The notes: generated by a model from the letters alone, not told the origin. A stretch of DNA of 64,000 nt from DTU015 sp964641455 (GCA_964641455.1 CAZXLH010000001.1:1-64000); one strand, 5' to 3'. Shown: positions 36,254-45,458, counted from the stretch's first letter. Translations and numbers: made by a program.

Positions 36254-36262
36254 ATATTTCAT
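36240..36262. repeat. REP element overlapping the end of the glycosyltransferase gene
   Basis: GGGGACGGTCC-TAAATATTTCAT; same core as the reverse complement of the copies at 40830 and 40880. A decayed relative (CCGGGGATATTC, TAAACGTTTC) follows at 36295-36316. Confidence 0.75.
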
Positions 36263-36766
36263 CATTCAGCTGTAAAATAGCAGGTTGTAAAAACCGGGGA
36301 TATTCTAAACGTTTCGTCTCAAATACCGGCTGTCAAACAGCTATGTAATATTACCAGCCTAAAACATTTGGCATAGCAATATATCGATATACATTTTATG
36401 AAACCGTTATTCAAACTGTAACATATAAAACTGCCTGTACTACCTGCCGAAATTTGGGCACCTTATAGGTACCCGTAAGGCGATAGGCAGAAAAACCCCT
36501 TAGGCACTTCTGCCTATTCTGTGTATAGGCTGCAAAGCAAGCCGGTGGTTCGGTGTTGTTTATGTCCAAGATTTTCTTGATTCATGTAAACTGTTTGGCT
36601 TTCCTATAAGGTGTCGAAGTTTCAATGTTTTATGCCGTTTTCATGATTTTCTCTTTAGTTCACCGTAACCAAACATTTGGTTCATCAGTTATATATTGAT
36701 GAGGAGTGACAAAAAGCAATCCAATGAGAGCATCTAACGGGGGGGGCGAGAGGAGGAAGCGCTATT
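36263..36766 (+). other. Long structured region upstream of the ECF sigma gene
   Basis: About 500 bases without a gene. ATAGGCAGAA (36483-36492) pairs perfectly with TTCTGCCTAT (36508-36517), while the same GCCTAT can instead pair with ATAGGC at 36525-36530, giving two exclusive hairpins. Further down there are a palindrome AACCAAA-CA-TTTGGTT (36667-36682) and a hairpin TCATCA/TGATGA (36682-36702), then the ribosome site GAGGAGG. It looks like a leader or operator region, but no known riboswitch class is recognised. Confidence 0.5.
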
Positions 36767-37315
36767 ATGGGCACGCATTCGCTGAATGATGAAGCTCAAG
36801 TGGTTGAACAGGCAAAATCAGACCCAGAGGCATTTCGCAAACTATACCAACACTATTTGCCTCAGATTTATCGATATGCATTTTACCGTACCGGGACGCG
36901 GGAGCAGGCAGAAGATGTTGTATCCCAGACCTTTTTGCAGGCTTGGGAATATTTGCCTCGCTACGAGCAACGCGGAGTTGCTTTCGGCAGCTGGCTTTAT
37001 CGTATTGCCGCCAACATTATTCGAAGCCAAATAGCGAGTGAGATACCGGCGGCAAGCCTGACTTGGGAACCAGATGCACGAACACCTATTTCGGCTGCAC
37101 AGAGAACAGATTTGCGGCTGGACCTACTGAGATGGTTACGCACTTTGCCAGATGCTCAACAGCAGGTACTTATGTTGCGTTATGTGCAAGATTTGAGCGT
37201 TCGCCAAACGGCTTTCATCATGGATAAGTCAGAGGGTGCGATTAAGCAATTGGCGTGGCGGGGCCTTAACAATTTGCGAGAGAGGATGAGCGGTTATGCA
37301 GTCAAACATGGATAA
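36767..37315 (+). CDS. ECF-type RNA polymerase sigma factor
   Basis: 182 residues with ribosome site GAGGAGG. Region 2: FRKLYQHYLPQIYRYAFYRTGTREQAEDVVSQTFLQAWEYLPRY; region 4: LRTLPDAQQQVLMLRYVQDLSVRQTAFIMDKSEGAIKQLAWRGLNNLRERM. Two-domain layout of extracytoplasmic function sigma factors. Overlaps the next gene by 20 nt, which encodes a membrane protein with features of its anti-sigma factor. Target promoters are unknown; the palindromes upstream may be autoregulatory. Confidence 0.92.
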   Translation: MGTHSLNDEAQVVEQAKSDPEAFRKLYQHYLPQIYRYAFYRTGTREQAEDVVSQTFLQAWEYLPRYEQRGVAFGSWLYRIAANIIRSQIASEIPAASLTWEPDARTPISAAQRTDLRLDLLRWLRTLPDAQQQVLMLRYVQDLSVRQTAFIMDKSEGAIKQLAWRGLNNLRERMSGYAVKHG

Positions 37316-39296
37316 AGATCTCGCCGTGTTAGAAAAGGATATTGGAGCTGAGCTGCGCTGCTTACCACAGGTATATCCGAGTGAAGAATTTGAGCAGAGA
37401 CTTTGGAATGACATAACGGCTATGCAGAAGCAGAAAGCGACGGCGCACAGAGTGCGCAGCGGCGAGAGCGGAAAGGCTCAAGGTTTTTGGAAATCATCAC
37501 GGATATCGCGGGCATCGCAGATAGGATTGGTAGCTGCGGTATTGCTGGTTGTTTTAGCAGGTAGTTGGTTGGGCGGATTTTTTCGGCAAAAGGATCAGGC
37601 AGCGGGGTTAGGGCCGTTGTTCATACCAACAGCGTATGCGCAAACAGCTTATCCCGGCGAATTGTCGTTTAGGTTGGGGACCCAGAACTCTCTGCAGAAT
37701 ATAGAGTTTATAGTCAAAGAGTCTGCAGAAATGAAGGCGTTGCCGCGAGAGTTGCCGGCGCAAAGGCTTCAGAAACAGAGGCTAAGCGTTGATGATGCTT
37801 TGGAATTAGCGCGGCGGCTGGGTATGGAAGATGACGCTTTGGTTATGGGAGCAGACGATGCTGAACCACGTTGGATTCTTATCGAAGGGCAAAGTACCCT
37901 TTGGTATGATTTACGGTTTGGGTCCTGGTGGTATGAGAAGCGCCCTGATACTGAAAAGGAAGATACAGATTTGTATACGGGAAAACTTGAGTTAGGCCGG
38001 GAAACCGCTCGTCAGGCAGCACTTAAGTGGTTAGATGAGGCAGGCCTTTTGCCGGATGATCCGTATGTTGTTGAGAGCCAGGCAGACAACGCTAACTACT
38101 GGATAGATGTGCGCCCGGTGGGGCTTGATGAGCAGCCGGTGTTTGGTTCACAACCGGGGTATAGGCTCTATGTTACGGCTGATGGCAAAGTAACGTATGC
38201 CAGTGGTAAATGGTACCAGGCCGAAGAGACTTTTTCATTGCCGGTACTGGATTGGGATGCAGCAGTTGACGCTTTGAAAAATGGTGAGGGTGAGTTCATT
38301 TGTGCCGGTTTCACTCCTTATGACAGTGGAACAGCCTTGGTTAGCGGTGCCAGAACCGGTTACCAATTAGCTTTCGCCCTGGATTACACGCCTTATTATG
38401 TGCCTGTTCTTGTGTTTACAGGAGAGTATCAAGGGGAAAAGGGGGAATCCGGTTCCTTCACGGCCTATGTCCCGCTGGTAAAATATGAAAGCCGTGATAA
38501 CGCAGGTAATTTCACACTTCAGACGGAACTGCCCCAGGCCCGGGAACAGGTAGCAACACTGCAAGAAAGGCCTTTGGCCGTCAGTGAGAGCGAGATACCG
38601 GCCTTGGCCGCGTTCTTTGGAATGGCTGATGCTCAAAGGGATGAATACGGTGTTCTGGAAGACGGGAAAGGCAGTAGATTGTCAGCTACCTCTTGGAACA
38701 AAGGCTGGTTATGGCGTGGTAAATGGCAATCGGATCAGGTAACCGGTGGGCCTATCAGTAAGGAGCAAGCTTATATTATTGCCCAAGACCTGGCAGAAAA
38801 GCTGCCTGTCTTGCCTGGGGAACTAGGTGAATTCAGGCTACAGGACATGAGCAGATCAGGCGAAGGCTTTTACTCGCTGATTGCACCTTTCCTGTACGAT
38901 GGCTTGCCGGTTGAAGATTGTGAAACGTCAGCGTCACCTCGTTCTTGCCTGGGGGTTCAAATAGATAAGCAAACCGGTGATGTAACCACGGTCCATTGTG
39001 CACTGCCAATGAGTTTCCGTGATGAAGAGTGCTTGCTAATCACACCTGAAGAAGCATGGGGGAAATTACTGAAAAACGAAGGCGTCGTGTACTTGCAGGA
39101 TTGGGGCAATGCGATATTTGCTGAACGTTTTCTGGTGGATGCATCGCTTATAACAGAAGTAAAACTAATCTATATGCCCCGGGACCCCAATTTTGCCCGC
39201 AACGAGTTTTATGACCTAAAGTACTGTTTTCATGGTGTTGCCGAATTAGGCGAGCAAAAGATCCCGTTTTCGGTTATTGTTGACGCCGAGAAATAA
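37296..39296 (+). CDS. Putative membrane anti-sigma factor with large extracytoplasmic domain
   Basis: 666 residues, start overlapping the sigma gene. A ~85-residue cytosolic N-terminus (CLPQVYPSEEFEQRLWNDI, no zinc HxxxCxxC motif) is followed by one membrane helix (IGLVAAVLLVVLAGSWLGGFF, ~75-96) and ~560 outside residues. The outside part holds repeated words such as VDDALELARRLGM, RETARQAALKWLDEAG and KEQAYIIAQDLAEKL, suggesting repeated PepSY/YPEB-like modules. Position and topology imply it holds the sigma factor until a surface signal is sensed; that is inference from context. Confidence 0.7.
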   Translation: MQSNMDKDLAVLEKDIGAELRCLPQVYPSEEFEQRLWNDITAMQKQKATAHRVRSGESGKAQGFWKSSRISRASQIGLVAAVLLVVLAGSWLGGFFRQKDQAAGLGPLFIPTAYAQTAYPGELSFRLGTQNSLQNIEFIVKESAEMKALPRELPAQRLQKQRLSVDDALELARRLGMEDDALVMGADDAEPRWILIEGQSTLWYDLRFGSWWYEKRPDTEKEDTDLYTGKLELGRETARQAALKWLDEAGLLPDDPYVVESQADNANYWIDVRPVGLDEQPVFGSQPGYRLYVTADGKVTYASGKWYQAEETFSLPVLDWDAAVDALKNGEGEFICAGFTPYDSGTALVSGARTGYQLAFALDYTPYYVPVLVFTGEYQGEKGESGSFTAYVPLVKYESRDNAGNFTLQTELPQAREQVATLQERPLAVSESEIPALAAFFGMADAQRDEYGVLEDGKGSRLSATSWNKGWLWRGKWQSDQVTGGPISKEQAYIIAQDLAEKLPVLPGELGEFRLQDMSRSGEGFYSLIAPFLYDGLPVEDCETSASPRSCLGVQIDKQTGDVTTVHCALPMSFRDEECLLITPEEAWGKLLKNEGVVYLQDWGNAIFAERFLVDASLITEVKLIYMPRDPNFARNEFYDLKYCFHGVAELGEQKIPFSVIVDAEK

Positions 39297-39796
39297 TAGG
39301 TATTTCAGGTACCCATGAAACATTGAAACATTGGGGACGGTTTTAAATATTTCACAAACATTCACCTGCCCCAATGTTTCAAACAATCCCAGGATTCTTT
39401 ATGCCACGAGTGTCTTGTTGGGGCTTGGTTTTGTAATTTCGAGGAACTGTATTTTCAATTATTTGGCCAAGATGAATGGCCTGAGTGCGAAAATGTACAC
39501 CTCTTGCCATTTGATGTTTTTCATTCAGGTCGTAATTAATGGATGTTGGAAAGTAATTATGATTATGCAGGATTAGAAGTATCACTAGAAATGTCGATGG
39601 ACTTTCCGGTTTGACAATCGAATTCAGGGTCTCAATAACCGTAAACGCACCGACCGAGGCCGCACTGCTCCGTTCTGAGAGTTGTCCAAACTTGATACGG
39701 GTGTTGGCCAAATCTCGCGTTACTTCCGATGCTTCAGTTCTATATATATTGCAAATGAGTGGTTCGTTTTGTAATTGCGTTAAGTGTCAAGTTCAC
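39297..39796. other. Spacer between anti-sigma gene and RAYT transposase
   Basis: Contains the REP hairpin listed separately. A minus-strand reading frame at 39379-39711 has no ribosome site or recognisable motif and I do not call it a gene. The region may be decayed sequence brought with the transposase. Confidence 0.4.
39323..39382. repeat. REP element forming a long hairpin
   Basis: TTGAAACATTGGGG (39323-39336) pairs perfectly over 14 bp with CCCCAATGTTTCAA (39369-39382). The interior includes ACGGTTTTAAATATTTCA. Relative to the copies at 40830 and 40880 it is inverted, so the transposase gene is bracketed by REPs in opposite orientation. Confidence 0.85.
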
Positions 39797-40612
39797 TTAT
39801 CGGTGACGGGCACGGGAAACGGTTGAAGGTGAAACCCCTGTCACTCGTGCTATTTGCTCAAGGGTTACTCCCGGTACAGATTTCAACCTGCAAAGAATTT
39901 CATCTCTTTGCTGTTTGGGCATTTGTTTCAATGTGACGGCAGGCTGATTGGCAGGTTGATCGGTAGATCGATTGTGTAATAGAGAGCGTAGCAAGGCGCA
40001 AAGATCTTCGTCTGAGATTTTGTGGGGCTTTAGAAATATAGTGCTGGGTATGTTTTTGGTATTGTCACTTCTACTATTCAAAAATTCCACCAGTTGAGGC
40101 AACTTGCCGGCAATTTCGATGGCTAGTGATGTATCAGTCAGGCCGGGAAAATGATCAATTCCCTGCTCATAGGCGCGGTGACTGCTCCAAGGGTATTCAA
40201 TACAGGTGGAGACAATTTTTGCTTCGACCGGATTTTGGTGGATGTAGCGTAAGACATATAACACCTGAGGTTCAAGTTCAACCGGCACGCTGAGGAATCT
40301 TCCCTGAAAAAGATGGCCAACCCTTTCATGTTTGGAATTGAACCAACGGACATAGGATGTACCTATACGGTGCATTACCTGGCTAATGGAACCTCCGGTA
40401 CTCGCTTTCCTTTCCCTGAGTAACAGATGTACATGGTTGTTCATAAGGCAATAGCCTAGAATATCAAAATCAATCCTTTGCTTCAGGCTGCCTAGGATTT
40501 GCAAATAATGCATACGATCTTGCTCGGTCAAGAAGATGTTTTGTTTGTTGACCCCTCTTACCATGATATGATAGATTCCGCTCTTGCTTTGTATCCGAGC
40601 GGTTCTTGGCAT
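39797..40612 (-). CDS. REP-associated tyrosine transposase (RAYT, Y1/TnpA_REP family)
   Basis: 271 residues; ATG with GGAGGAG upstream. HUH motif NNHVHLLL, then RWFNSKHERVGHLFQGRFLS and the catalytic-Tyr region YVLRYIHQNPVEA; C-terminal HTH (TLEQIARVTGVSPSTVSRARHR) that probably binds DNA. RAYTs nick and mobilise REP hairpins and are usually single-copy, domesticated relatives of IS200/IS605 transposases. Intact, so potentially active. REP elements lie 0.4 kb downstream and 0.2 kb upstream. Confidence 0.93.
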   Translation of the reverse strand: MPRTARIQSKSGIYHIMVRGVNKQNIFLTEQDRMHYLQILGSLKQRIDFDILGYCLMNNHVHLLLRERKASTGGSISQVMHRIGTSYVRWFNSKHERVGHLFQGRFLSVPVELEPQVLYVLRYIHQNPVEAKIVSTCIEYPWSSHRAYEQGIDHFPGLTDTSLAIEIAGKLPQLVEFLNSRSDNTKNIPSTIFLKPHKISDEDLCALLRSLLHNRSTDQPANQPAVTLKQMPKQQRDEILCRLKSVPGVTLEQIARVTGVSPSTVSRARHR

Positions 40613-40829
40613 TTATTACTCCTCCCGAATAACCTATAGAGTCATGCAAACATGCCCCATGATATTTGGCTAGCGGATTGTTCAAGCCGGTTGAGACGAT
40701 AGAATTACCTAAAGTGCTCCAAGTTGTTAAGATGATAGGTAGCCCCTGTCTAGTATACCAGATTTTGTAACCCAGGGTTCAGGATTTTCCCTAAAATCCC
40801 ATAATATTCTACTGAATATTTCAAGAAAA

Positions 40830-40860
40830 TGAAATATTTAAGATCGTCCCCAATGTTTCA
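40830..40860. repeat. REP element, copy upstream of RAYT
   Basis: 31 nt beginning TGAAATATTTAAGA and ending CGTCCCCAATGTTTCA. AATATTTCA at 40815-40823 can pair with its TGAAATATT start. Confidence 0.85.
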
Positions 40861-40879
40861 CCCAACGTTTCTCCCCAAG

Positions 40880-40910
40880 TGAAATATTTAAGACCGTCCC
40901 CAAAGTTTCA
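40880..40910. repeat. REP element, second tandem copy upstream of RAYT
   Basis: 31 nt identical to the copy at 40830-40860 except two bases (AGACCG for AGATCG; AAAG for AATG), separated from it by 19 nt. The pair forms a typical REP doublet between the transposase start and the end of the ABC transporter gene. Confidence 0.85.
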
Positions 40911-40943
40911 TTTTTCAGCCAACGTTTCACGCGGACTGTCAGT

Positions 40944-42827
40944 TCAGGATTGGCGGAATTGTGCCTGGTACAAGTTTGCGTATCGTCCGCCGAGCGCTAC
41001 TAATTCTTCGTGAGTGCCTGACTCTGTAATCTGTCCGTTTTCGATTACCATAATCCGATCGGCTGCTCGTACAGTTGAGAGCCTGTGGGCAATTATGAAA
41101 GACGTCCGGCCTTCCAGGAGTGTTTTCAGGGCTTGTTGTATAAGCTGTTCTGTCTCAGGATCTACGCTGGAAGTAGCCTCGTCAAGAATCAGAAGCCTCG
41201 GGTCGGCCAGAATTGCCCTGGCAAATGCCAGGAGTTGCCGCTGGCCTGCAGAGAGGTTGGTTCCTCGTTCTGTAACTTCTGAATCATATCCCTTAGGCAT
41301 GCTCTCAACAAAATTCCGAATACATGCGGCTTCTGCGGCTCGAATTATTTCTTCCATTGTTGCATCGGGTTTGCCAAATAGCAGGTTATCTTTTATAGTG
41401 CCTGAAAAGATAAGGGTATCTTGAAGCACAATGCCCAGCTGGCTCCTGTAAGACGGAAGGCTTACCTGAGCAAGGTTGTAACCGTCAACGGTGATTTTGC
41501 CTGATGAAGGTTCGTAGAATCTTGCCAGCAGGTTGATAATAGTTGTCTTGCCTGCGCCTGTGGGCCCTACCAATGCAATGGTTTCTCCAGGGCTTATTTC
41601 AAAGCTTATGTTGGTAAGCACAGGTTCATCTGCCTTGTAGCCAAACGATACGTTGTCAAACTTAACTTGCCCTTTTAGCCTTGGAAGCACAACGAATTTG
41701 TTTGTAGCCAGGCCTGTTTCAGAGGTTTCTGTACACTTGGTTTCTTGAAAACTGCCTCCTTCGAAATCTTCCTGCAGCGAGCCTGACGTTACCATACGGC
41801 CAGGCATTACAGAACCGGCTTCAGGCTCAAGATCAAGTATGGTGAAAACTCTTTCTGCAGAAGCCATTGCAGAAAGGATTTGGCTCCAGAATCTTGAAAA
41901 CGTGCTTATGGGCGCCCAAAACTTGCCAAGGTAGTTTACAAATGCCCAGACCAGGCCTATGGTCATAGTTCCGCGAAGCACTGATCCGGCACCGTACCAT
42001 ATCACAATAGAGGTTCCCATGGCGCCTACTATATCGGTAAGGGGCCAGAAAGCCTGGTCTAGGCGAATGGCACGCATGTATGCGTCAAAGTACTTCTTGT
42101 TGAATTCCTGGAATTTGGCGCTGTTGTTTTCTTCGTATCCATAGGCTTGAATTACCGACAAGCCCTGTATTGTCTCGTTTAGATGTGCGTTGATGTTTGC
42201 AACGGCTTTTCGGGTATCTCCCCATGCATCTTGCAGTGCCCATCGTACCTTGGTTAGCACAAACCCCAGAAGAGGCACTGTGATAAATGACAACAGGGCC
42301 ATCTTCCAGTCAAGATACACCATTATTCCTACAATCCCGATAAGCGACAAAAACTGGCTTATCAGGTTGACCATTCCTGATGCTGCCAGGTTGCCTATAT
42401 GACTAACATCGTTGGTAATTCTCGAGACGATTTTTCCTACAGGCCGGTGATCGAAAAAAGAGAATGGAAGGGTCTCAATATGTTCAAACAAACCCTGTCT
42501 TAGATCATACAGCACTTGCTGGCCCAGGAAATTGATTGTCTTGATTTGGGCCTGTGACGAGATCCACTGGATAATGCGTAATATCATAAGTGTGGCCAAT
42601 ACCCAAATAAGGGTTCTAATGTCTTTGCTCGTAATGCCGTCGTCAATGGCTTTCTTAAATAACAGTGGTTCCACAAGCCCGATTACTATGCCAACCAGGG
42701 TCAGAAAGGAGGCCGCAACAGCAGTTTTTCTATATGGCCCGGCATACCCAAGTATCCTCTTGAAATACTCCATGTTAAATGGACGTTCTTCTACATCTTC
42801 AGCAAGGTCAAGGTCGTATTCTGACAT
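40944..42827 (-). CDS. ABC exporter half-transporter (permease-ATPase), second gene of pair
   Basis: 627 residues. Six-helix type I exporter membrane domain, then NBD: Walker A VGPTGAGKTT, Q-loop LGIVLQDTLIFSGT, signature NLSAGQRQ, Walker B LLILDEATSS and normal switch histidine IIAHRLSTV. An unusual ~40-residue polar insert (VTSGSLQEDFEGG ... KFVVLPRLKG) separates membrane domain and NBD. It probably forms a heterodimer with the adjacent half-transporter. Exports a drug, lipid or peptide; substrate unknown. Confidence 0.92.
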   Translation of the reverse strand: MSEYDLDLAEDVEERPFNMEYFKRILGYAGPYRKTAVAASFLTLVGIVIGLVEPLLFKKAIDDGITSKDIRTLIWVLATLMILRIIQWISSQAQIKTINFLGQQVLYDLRQGLFEHIETLPFSFFDHRPVGKIVSRITNDVSHIGNLAASGMVNLISQFLSLIGIVGIMVYLDWKMALLSFITVPLLGFVLTKVRWALQDAWGDTRKAVANINAHLNETIQGLSVIQAYGYEENNSAKFQEFNKKYFDAYMRAIRLDQAFWPLTDIVGAMGTSIVIWYGAGSVLRGTMTIGLVWAFVNYLGKFWAPISTFSRFWSQILSAMASAERVFTILDLEPEAGSVMPGRMVTSGSLQEDFEGGSFQETKCTETSETGLATNKFVVLPRLKGQVKFDNVSFGYKADEPVLTNISFEISPGETIALVGPTGAGKTTIINLLARFYEPSSGKITVDGYNLAQVSLPSYRSQLGIVLQDTLIFSGTIKDNLLFGKPDATMEEIIRAAEAACIRNFVESMPKGYDSEVTERGTNLSAGQRQLLAFARAILADPRLLILDEATSSVDPETEQLIQQALKTLLEGRTSFIIAHRLSTVRAADRIMVIENGQITESGTHEELVALGGRYANLYQAQFRQS

Positions 42828-42901
42828 AATGCAGGCGGCGTGTGCACAAAAGGTGATGGCGTTTAAGATTTGTGCAAATTACGCTTTCCATAAGCCGCCT
42901 T

Positions 42902-44785
42902 TTACCTCCCTTCACTTGTTTCTATGTTTTGGGTCAACGAAGCGTGGGCCGATTGACATCCACCGGTTCGCTTATCGCTCACAGCGGGATTCATTGCCCA
43001 ATTTTGAGTGTTTTCACCTGAAGCATTTCCCAGTTCAAGGTTTAGCGCCAGTTCAACATCTTCTTCTGCAAATTGGCTTTCAAAAAGCCTTTTGTAGAAC
43101 CCAGGCTGAGATAGAAGTTCAAGGTGGGTTCCAACCTGTGAAACTTTTCCGTCCTTTAGAATTACAATTTTATCTGCACCTCTTATCGTTGAGAGCCTTT
43201 TGGCTATGATTATTGCAGTCCGGCCTTCCATTACCTGGTTTAGCCCTTCCTGTATGAGGTATTCTGTTTGTGTATCTACGCTTGATGTTGCCTCGTCCAG
43301 TATCAGGATCTTAGGGTTGGTCAAGAGAGCCCGGGCCAGGGCAACTCTTTGTTTCTGCCCGCCTGAAAGGCCGATGCCTCTTTCACCCAGGGGCGTATCG
43401 TAGCCTTTAGGGAATTCGGAAATGAACCCGTGAGCCTGAGCAAGCCGGGCGGCTTGAATGATTTCGTCAAGGCCGGCGTCAGGTTTTCCCAGTGAAATGT
43501 TTTCCCTTACTGTAGCAGAAAACAGGAAGTTTTCTTGCAAGACCAGTCCGATGTTCTTGCGTAAGGATTTCAATGATATTTGTTTCAAGTCATGGCCGTC
43601 TAAGGTAATGCGGCCCGCGGCCGGATCAATGAATCTGGGTATTAGGTTAATCAAGGTTGATTTTCCGGAACCGGTGCCGCCTACAATAGCCACTTTTTCT
43701 CCTGGAAGGATTTCAAGGTTTATGCCGGTCAAAGTAGTGTGATTATCATCTGGGAAGCGAAAACTCACGTTTTCAAACACAATATGGCCATCAGCTTCGT
43801 TAAGGTAGACAGGCGAAGCACAATCCCGGATTTCCGGTTGGATATCAAGAAGTTCAAAGAGGCGAGGGGCAGCGGCAAGCGCTTGCTCTGCCATGTTAAC
43901 CAGCCACCCTAGCATTCTTACAGGCCAAATAAGGCTCCACAGAAGTGAGTAAAAGGCAAACAAGGTTCCGACTGTCATTTGATTGGAAAGCACCAGGTAT
44001 CCACCGTAACCTATCATGGTAACGGCCGATATACCCGTAAGTAACTCAAGGAAGGGTTGGGCCTTTGCTTCTACTTCTGCCCGTTCCATGTTGGCGTTGT
44101 AATGGCCCAGGTTCTTCTCGGCAAACTTCTTGACTTCTTCCGGTTCTCTGGCAAAAGCTTTCACTACCCTGACTCCGGTAATGTTTTCTTGAAGGGACTC
44201 TGTCAACTTGCCCATTTGTTCCCTAACGTTCTTCCATGCCGGCCGTATGGCTTTGTCGAACCAGAACACTGTACGGAACAAGAAGGGAAAGGTTACAACG
44301 GTAGCCAGCATTAGGCGCCAGTTTAAGTAAGCAAGGTATGAACTCATTCCTACTATCATGAGAACCATATTGATAAGGAACAGGGCCCCCCACCCTATAA
44401 AGTTCTGAACTGAATCGATATCACTTGTTAGCCTTGCCATTATTTGGCCTGTGCCCATAGTCGAAAAGTATGAAGGAGCCAGGCCCTGAAGGTGGTCGTG
44501 GATATCCTGCCTCATTTGATATATCACTTTCTGGCCTATTAATTCTGATGTACACCATTGAACATATAGTACTACCCCTTTGAGTACAGCCACGCCTATA
44601 AAACTCAACGATAGTTTCGCTAAAAGAGCCAGGTTTTGATCAGGCAAAGCTATGTCCACTATGTTTCTAAGAAGCACAGCCGGCGACATTTCCAGCATGG
44701 TGGAAGCTATCATTGCCATAACGACAATTGCCACCTGTATCCAGTGCTCCCTGAGGTACCCAAGAAGTCTTGTCAAGTCAGACAT
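42902..44785 (-). CDS. ABC exporter half-transporter, first gene of pair, with altered switch residue
   Basis: 627 residues from ATG 44785 behind GGGAG. Type I exporter: membrane domain with MTVGTLFAFYSLLWSLIWPVRMLG, NBD with Walker A GGTGSGKST, Q-loop GLVLQENFLFSAT, signature GLSGGQKQ, Walker B ILILDEATSS. The switch histidine is replaced: IIIAKRLSTI instead of IAHRLST (codon AAA). Heterodimeric exporters commonly have one degenerate ATP site; here the loss is on this subunit. A ~55-residue polar C-terminal extension ends the protein. 74 nt separate it from its partner gene. Confidence 0.92.
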   Translation of the reverse strand: MSDLTRLLGYLREHWIQVAIVVMAMIASTMLEMSPAVLLRNIVDIALPDQNLALLAKLSLSFIGVAVLKGVVLYVQWCTSELIGQKVIYQMRQDIHDHLQGLAPSYFSTMGTGQIMARLTSDIDSVQNFIGWGALFLINMVLMIVGMSSYLAYLNWRLMLATVVTFPFLFRTVFWFDKAIRPAWKNVREQMGKLTESLQENITGVRVVKAFAREPEEVKKFAEKNLGHYNANMERAEVEAKAQPFLELLTGISAVTMIGYGGYLVLSNQMTVGTLFAFYSLLWSLIWPVRMLGWLVNMAEQALAAAPRLFELLDIQPEIRDCASPVYLNEADGHIVFENVSFRFPDDNHTTLTGINLEILPGEKVAIVGGTGSGKSTLINLIPRFIDPAAGRITLDGHDLKQISLKSLRKNIGLVLQENFLFSATVRENISLGKPDAGLDEIIQAARLAQAHGFISEFPKGYDTPLGERGIGLSGGQKQRVALARALLTNPKILILDEATSSVDTQTEYLIQEGLNQVMEGRTAIIIAKRLSTIRGADKIVILKDGKVSQVGTHLELLSQPGFYKRLFESQFAEEDVELALNLELGNASGENTQNWAMNPAVSDKRTGGCQSAHASLTQNIETSEGR

Positions 44786-45383
44786 ATACAAAACTCCCTT
44801 TACTAGAAGTTTGATTGCGCCTTTCATTGGGATGTTTGCTGCTAAGAGTAAGTGGTTGAGTTTGTGTGGCGATTAAGGCTGCATTCTTGATATTTGTTTA
44901 GCTATCGGTTATTTGGCGTCTGGTGCTTACTGCTTTTAACGGCCCACGTTTATATTACGTAACATTACTTCACTACGTAAGAATACTTTGCAGGTTGTTA
45001 AACTTTGATTATTTGGTTACCGGTAATCCAATAAATAACCATTGCTAAGAATTTCGATTGGTCAAAGTTTTGCCAGGGTTCGCTCAAAACCAAGCAAAGA
45101 ATGGGCTATTTGATCAATAAAACTTGATCCTCCCGAAGCGGGCTGGAGGTTCTAGGAGATGAGCACAAAATTTCAACCCCTCAAAAAGAAGTTTCGTCTT
45201 AATTTCGAACTACTTTCGTTTTGTTTCTAATCTATTGATCTCTTTATGATCTCTAACGTTTGTTTTAACCCTTGAACATAAATACCACAAATGGGTAACG
45301 AGTGCAATACCGTAAGGCCAAAGCTTAATTGTAATATGGCCTGATCGAAGGTGAGGATTGAAGAAGAAAGGCAAAAGAATAAA
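44786..45383. other. Intergenic region between ABC exporter and transhydrogenase operons
   Basis: Nearly 600 bases with no gene recognised. A near-perfect inverted repeat TTATTTGGTTAC / GTAATCCAATAA (about 45009-45033) centred on CG may be a regulator site for the ABC operon, 220 nt upstream of it. A short hairpin CCTCCCGAAGCGGGCTGGAGG (imperfect) is at 45129-45150. Confidence 0.35.
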
Positions 45384-45436
45384 CCTCCGGCGCAGTTACC
45401 TGCAATTTGGACGGGCAGTTTCCTGCTATCCGGAGG
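45384..45436 (-). terminator. Terminator of the pnt operon
   Basis: On the minus strand CCTCCGG ... CCGGAGG (45436-45430 with 45390-45384) closes a stem that includes internal pairing, followed by TTTATTCTTTT. It lies 22 nt after the pntB stop. Confidence 0.7.
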
Positions 45437-45458
45437 TTCTCAATGTACTCTTTATATC

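Noticed and set aside
39379..39711. A 110-residue minus-strand open frame between the anti-sigma gene and the RAYT gene
   Set aside because: No ribosome site, no recognisable domain, and it overlaps a REP hairpin.
36230..40910. Repeated GGGGACGG-type units as a CRISPR array
   Set aside because: Copies are few, dispersed and in both orientations, with no regular spacers or cas genes; they fit REP elements.
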